A stretch of 7,407 bases of DNA. Source: CAVPEW01 sp050247895. Lineage in GTDB: Bacteria; Actinomycetota; Acidimicrobiia; Acidimicrobiales; VFJN01. Both the position numbers and the translations under genes were made by a program. The notes below the pieces were generated by a model. It saw nothing but the letters and a program-made list of their open reading frames with translations. It had not been told where the DNA came from and ran no database searches. The stretch lies in NCBI GenBank assembly GCA_050247895.1, contig JBFWTJ010000204.1, forward strand, positions 1 through 7,407, given 5' to 3'. Of this stretch, positions 4,990 to 7,407 are shown piece by piece (the first letter of the stretch is position 1; each line of letters starts with the position of its first letter).

Positions 4990-6418
4990 TCGGCGCGGGC
5001 AGCGCCGTCGAGCCCGTCAGCCACTGGTCGACCGCCGCCGCGCAGGCCCGGCCCTCGGCGATGGCCCACACGATCAGGCTCTGGCCCCGGCCCATGTCGC
5101 CGGCCACGAACACGCCGGGCACCGAGGACGCCCACTCGTCGGAGCGGGCCACGTTGCCCCGCTCGTCGAGGTCGACCCCCAGCTCGTCGAGCAGGCCGGT
5201 CCTCTGCGGCCCGACGAAGCCCATGGCCAGCAGGACCAGGTCGGCGGGGAGTTCCTGGTCGGTCCCCTCCACCTCGCGGAACCGGCCGTCGGCGAGCTCC
5301 ACCTCGTGGAGCCGCAGGGCTCGCACCCGGCCCTCGTCGTCGCCCAGGAAGCACTCGGTGTTGACGGCGTAGACCCGGTCGCCGCCCTCCTCGTGGGCCG
5401 AGGACACCCGGTACACCATCGGGTAGGTCGGCCACGGGTTGGCCGCCGGCCGCTCCTCGGGCGGGCGGGGCATGATCTCCAGCTGGTGGACCGACGCCGC
5501 GCCCTGGCGGTGCGAGGTGCCCAGGCAGTCGGCGCCGGTGTCGCCGCCCCCGATGATCACGACGTGGCGACCGGTGGCGCTGATCGGGACCTCGTCGACG
5601 GCGACGTCGCCCTCCTGGGCCCGGTTGGCCCAGGGCAGGAACTCCATCGCCTGGTGGATGCCGGCGAGCTCGCGGCCCGGCACGGGCAGGTCGCGTGCCA
5701 CGGTGGCGCCGCCGGCCAGGACGACGGCGTCGAAGTCGGCCCGGAGCTGCGCCGCGGTCACGTCCACGCCGACGTCGGTGCCGGGGCGGAAGTCGACGCC
5801 CTCGGCCCGCATCTGGTCGATCCGCCGGTCGAGGTGGCGCTTCTCCATCTTGAACTCGGGGATCCCGTAGCGCAGCAGGCCGCCGATGCGGTCGGCCCGC
5901 TCGAACACGACCACGTCGTGCCCGGCCCGGGCCAGCTGCTGGGCGGCGGCGAGCCCGGCCGGACCCGAGCCGACCACGGCGACGCGCTTGCCGGTGCGCA
6001 CCTCGGCGACGACCGGGGTCACCCAGCCCTCGTCCCAGGCCCGGTCGATGATGGTCACCTCGACCTGCTTGATGGTGACCGGGTCCTGGTTGATGCCCAG
6101 CACGCAGGCCGCCTCGCAGGGCGCCGGGCAGAGGCGGCCGGTGAACTCGGGGAAGTTGTTGGTGGCGTGGAGCCGCTCGATGGCCTCGCGCCACAGGTCC
6201 TTGTGGACCAGGTCGTTCCAGTCGGGGATGAGGTTGCCCAGCGGGCAGCCGTTGTTGCAGAACGGGATGCCGCAGTCCATGCAGCGCGACGCCTGGACCT
6301 GGAGGTCGGCGGCGGGGAAGGGGTCGTAGACCTCCTTCCAGTCCCGCAGGCGGACGGGCACCGGCCTGCGGGTGGGCAGTGCCCGACCGTGCTTGAGGAA
6401 GCCCTTCACGTCACCCAT
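4961..6418 (-). CDS. gltD: Glutamate synthase (NADPH) small subunit
   Basis: This is the 485-residue beta subunit of GOGAT. It takes electrons from NADPH through FAD and iron-sulfur clusters to GltB, which makes two glutamates from glutamine and 2-oxoglutarate. The N-terminal domain carries cysteines at 46, 49, 54 and 58 (CMDCGIPFCNNGC) and at 97, 101 and 105 (CPAPCEAAC). The FAD motif is VVGSGPAGLAAA (148-159), the NADPH motif is IIGGGDTGADC (288-298), and the C-terminal FAD contact is VFVAGDMGRGQS (436-447). Length is normal for the family. I chose the ATG at 6418 because the protein then begins MGDVKGFL as in relatives, and GGGAG lies 6 nt upstream. Any longer reading of this frame runs into gltB coding sequence. 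The start overlaps the gltB stop in ATGGGTGA (8 nt), which indicates translational coupling. The 3' end overlaps the convergent M1-like gene. Confidence 0.97.
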   Translation of the reverse strand: MGDVKGFLKHGRALPTRRPVPVRLRDWKEVYDPFPAADLQVQASRCMDCGIPFCNNGCPLGNLIPDWNDLVHKDLWREAIERLHATNNFPEFTGRLCPAPCEAACVLGINQDPVTIKQVEVTIIDRAWDEGWVTPVVAEVRTGKRVAVVGSGPAGLAAAQQLARAGHDVVVFERADRIGGLLRYGIPEFKMEKRHLDRRIDQMRAEGVDFRPGTDVGVDVTAAQLRADFDAVVLAGGATVARDLPVPGRELAGIHQAMEFLPWANRAQEGDVAVDEVPISATGRHVVIIGGGDTGADCLGTSHRQGAASVHQLEIMPRPPEERPAANPWPTYPMVYRVSSAHEEGGDRVYAVNTECFLGDDEGRVRALRLHEVELADGRFREVEGTDQELPADLVLLAMGFVGPQRTGLLDELGVDLDERGNVARSDEWASSVPGVFVAGDMGRGQSLIVWAIAEGRACAAAVDQWLTGSTALPAPIKPGDRPLT

Positions 6419-7407
6419 GTGCCGCTCCCATGATCGCCTCGTCGATGTCGCGGCCCTGCTCCTCGGCCAGCCGCGCCGCCTCGAGGACCCGCTTGTAGTC
6501 CCGGGGCATGACCTTGCGGAAGCGGCGGACCTCGTCGTGCCAGCGGTCCAGGATCCGCCCGGCGACCGTCGAGCCGGTCTCGGCCAGGTGGGTCCGCAGG
6601 GTGGCCCGGAGCCACTCGGCGTCCTCGGCGTCCACGGCCTCCAGGTCGACCATCTCGGTGTTGAGCCGGGGGTGGAAGCCGCCGTCGGCGTCGTACACGA
6701 AGGCGATGCCGCCCGACATGCCGGCACCGAAGTTCCGCCCGGTCGGGCCCAGCACCACGGCCCGCCCGCCGGTCATGTACTCGCAGGCGTGGTCGCCCAC
6801 GCCCTCGACCACCGCGGTTGCCCCCGAGTTGCGCACGCAGAACCGCTCGCCCACGACCCCCCGCAGGTACACCTCGCCGCCGGTCGCGCCGTAGAGGACG
6901 ACGTTGCCGGCCACGACGTTGTCCTCGGCGACGAAGTCGGGGTGGTGGTCCCGCGGGGGGCGCACCACGATCCGGCCCCCGGAGAGGCCCTTGCCCAGGT
7001 AGTCGTTGGCGTCGCCCTCGAGCCGGATGGTCACGCCCCGGGGCACGAAGGCGCCCAGGCTCTGGCCGGCCGACCCGGTGAAGCGGATCCGCACCGTGTC
7101 GTCGGGCAGGCCCTCGCCCCGGTAGCGCTTGGTGATCTCGTGGCCCAGCATCGTGCCGACCGTGCGGTTCACGTTGCGGATCGGCAGGTCGATCTCGACC
7201 GGCAGGGCGTCCTCGAGGGCGGGCCGGGCCAGCTCGACGAGCTGCACGTCCAGGGCCCGGTCCAGGCCGTGGTCCTGGGGCCGGGTCTGGTGCAGGTCCT
7301 GCTCGAAGGGCGACTCGGGCTGGTGCAGGATCGGCGACAGGTCGAGGCCCCGGGCCTTCCAGTGGACGACGGCCGGGCGCGGGTCGAGCACGCCGACCTG
7401 GCCGATG
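6411..7407 (-). CDS. gltB: Glutamate synthase (NADPH) large subunit, C-terminal 331 residues (5' end outside window)
   Basis: The frame is open to the right edge and ends at TGA (6413-6411). Only the C-terminal part of the roughly 1,500-residue GltB is present. It starts with IGQVGVLDPR and HWKARGLDLSPIL, which follow the FMN-binding synthase domain in the family. The GXGXG beta-helix domain comes next, with its glycine-rich turns visible: GLSGGR (140-145), GATGGEVYLRG (173-183), TGGR (212-215) and NFGAGMSGG (225-233), counted from the first full codon in the window. The helical tail, with RDYKRVLEAA, ends in EAIMGAAHG. The glutaminase and FMN domains lie outside the window, so their catalytic residues cannot be checked. 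The GTG at 7391 is not a start, because coding similarity continues across it. It is co-transcribed with gltD through an 8-nt overlap. Confidence 0.96.
   Translation of the reverse strand, partial: IGQVGVLDPRPAVVHWKARGLDLSPILHQPESPFEQDLHQTRPQDHGLDRALDVQLVELARPALEDALPVEIDLPIRNVNRTVGTMLGHEITKRYRGEGLPDDTVRIRFTGSAGQSLGAFVPRGVTIRLEGDANDYLGKGLSGGRIVVRPPRDHHPDFVAEDNVVAGNVVLYGATGGEVYLRGVVGERFCVRNSGATAVVEGVGDHACEYMTGGRAVVLGPTGRNFGAGMSGGIAFVYDADGGFHPRLNTEMVDLEAVDAEDAEWLRATLRTHLAETGSTVAGRILDRWHDEVRRFRKVMPRDYKRVLEAARLAEEQGRDIDEAIMGAAHG
6425..6429 (-). promoter_or_regulatory. Shine-Dalgarno of gltD, inside gltB
   Basis: On the minus strand GGGAG lies 6 nt before the ATG at 6418, within the last codons of gltB. 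Together with the 8-nt gene overlap it supports coupled translation of the two subunits. Confidence 0.65.

Noticed and set aside
2439..5372. 977-residue open frame on the plus strand crossing several genes
   Set aside because: It is an Arg/Gly/Pro-rich out-of-frame reading that spans two genes, a spacer and the antisense of gltD. No domain is recognisable.
6419..6727. N-terminal extension of gltD through the end of gltB
   Set aside because: The extra residues are an out-of-frame reading of gltB. The ATG at 6418 gives the standard GltD N-terminus and has a ribosome binding site.
1..7407. CRISPR array, tRNA or rRNA genes, insertion sequence ends, attachment sites
   Set aside because: I saw no spaced direct repeats, no tRNA-like cloverleaf, no transposase or integrase coding sequence and no terminal inverted repeats. 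Genes fill nearly the whole window, and the largest spacer is 129 bp.

Overview
The window is very GC-rich, with G or C at most third codon positions and GTG starts alongside ATG. It contains a Streptomyces-type crotonyl-CoA carboxylase/reductase and a small protein family common in actinobacteria. This points to a high-GC actinobacterium. An Acidimicrobiia-like lineage is a reasonable guess, but nothing in the sequence proves it.

Layout from left to right. Positions 1-600 (+) hold the 3' end of an unrecognised Pro/Gly/Val-rich protein. It converges across 22 bp on a two-gene minus-strand unit: ccr (2382-1030, crotonyl-CoA carboxylase/reductase) followed 5 nt later by an ethylmalonyl-/methylmalonyl-CoA epimerase (1024-623). 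A 105-bp divergent spacer (2383-2487) separates ccr from a plus-strand 108-residue basic protein with a Rho_N/SAP-like tail (2488-2814). A 129-bp GC-rich spacer with inverted repeats follows. Next is a 681-residue exported, membrane-anchored protein related to M1-type zinc metallopeptidases (2944-4989). Its end overlaps by 29 bp the 3' end of the minus-strand gltB-gltD operon (7407-4961), which encodes the two subunits of NADPH-dependent glutamate synthase; gltB runs off the right edge.

How the genes work together. CCR and the epimerase are consecutive steps of the ethylmalonyl-CoA pathway: reductive carboxylation of crotonyl-CoA to (2S)-ethylmalonyl-CoA, then epimerisation for the B12-dependent mutase. 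They could serve acetyl-CoA assimilation or supply extender units and propionyl-CoA-type intermediates. GltB and GltD form GOGAT, the glutamate-forming half of ammonium assimilation. The remaining plus-strand genes have no evident metabolic link to these operons.

Most of the window is ordinary core metabolism, and I see no mobile element, CRISPR array, tRNA, rRNA or defence system. The least described element is the M1-like protein. It keeps HEXXH and NEGF but has a shortened zinc-ligand spacing (14 instead of 18 residues), no recognisable GXMEN motif, one lysine after its start, no cysteine, and a C-terminal transmembrane anchor. Other points worth a check are a possible leaderless promoter for ccr and a hairpin inside the overlapping gene ends at 4925-4952.
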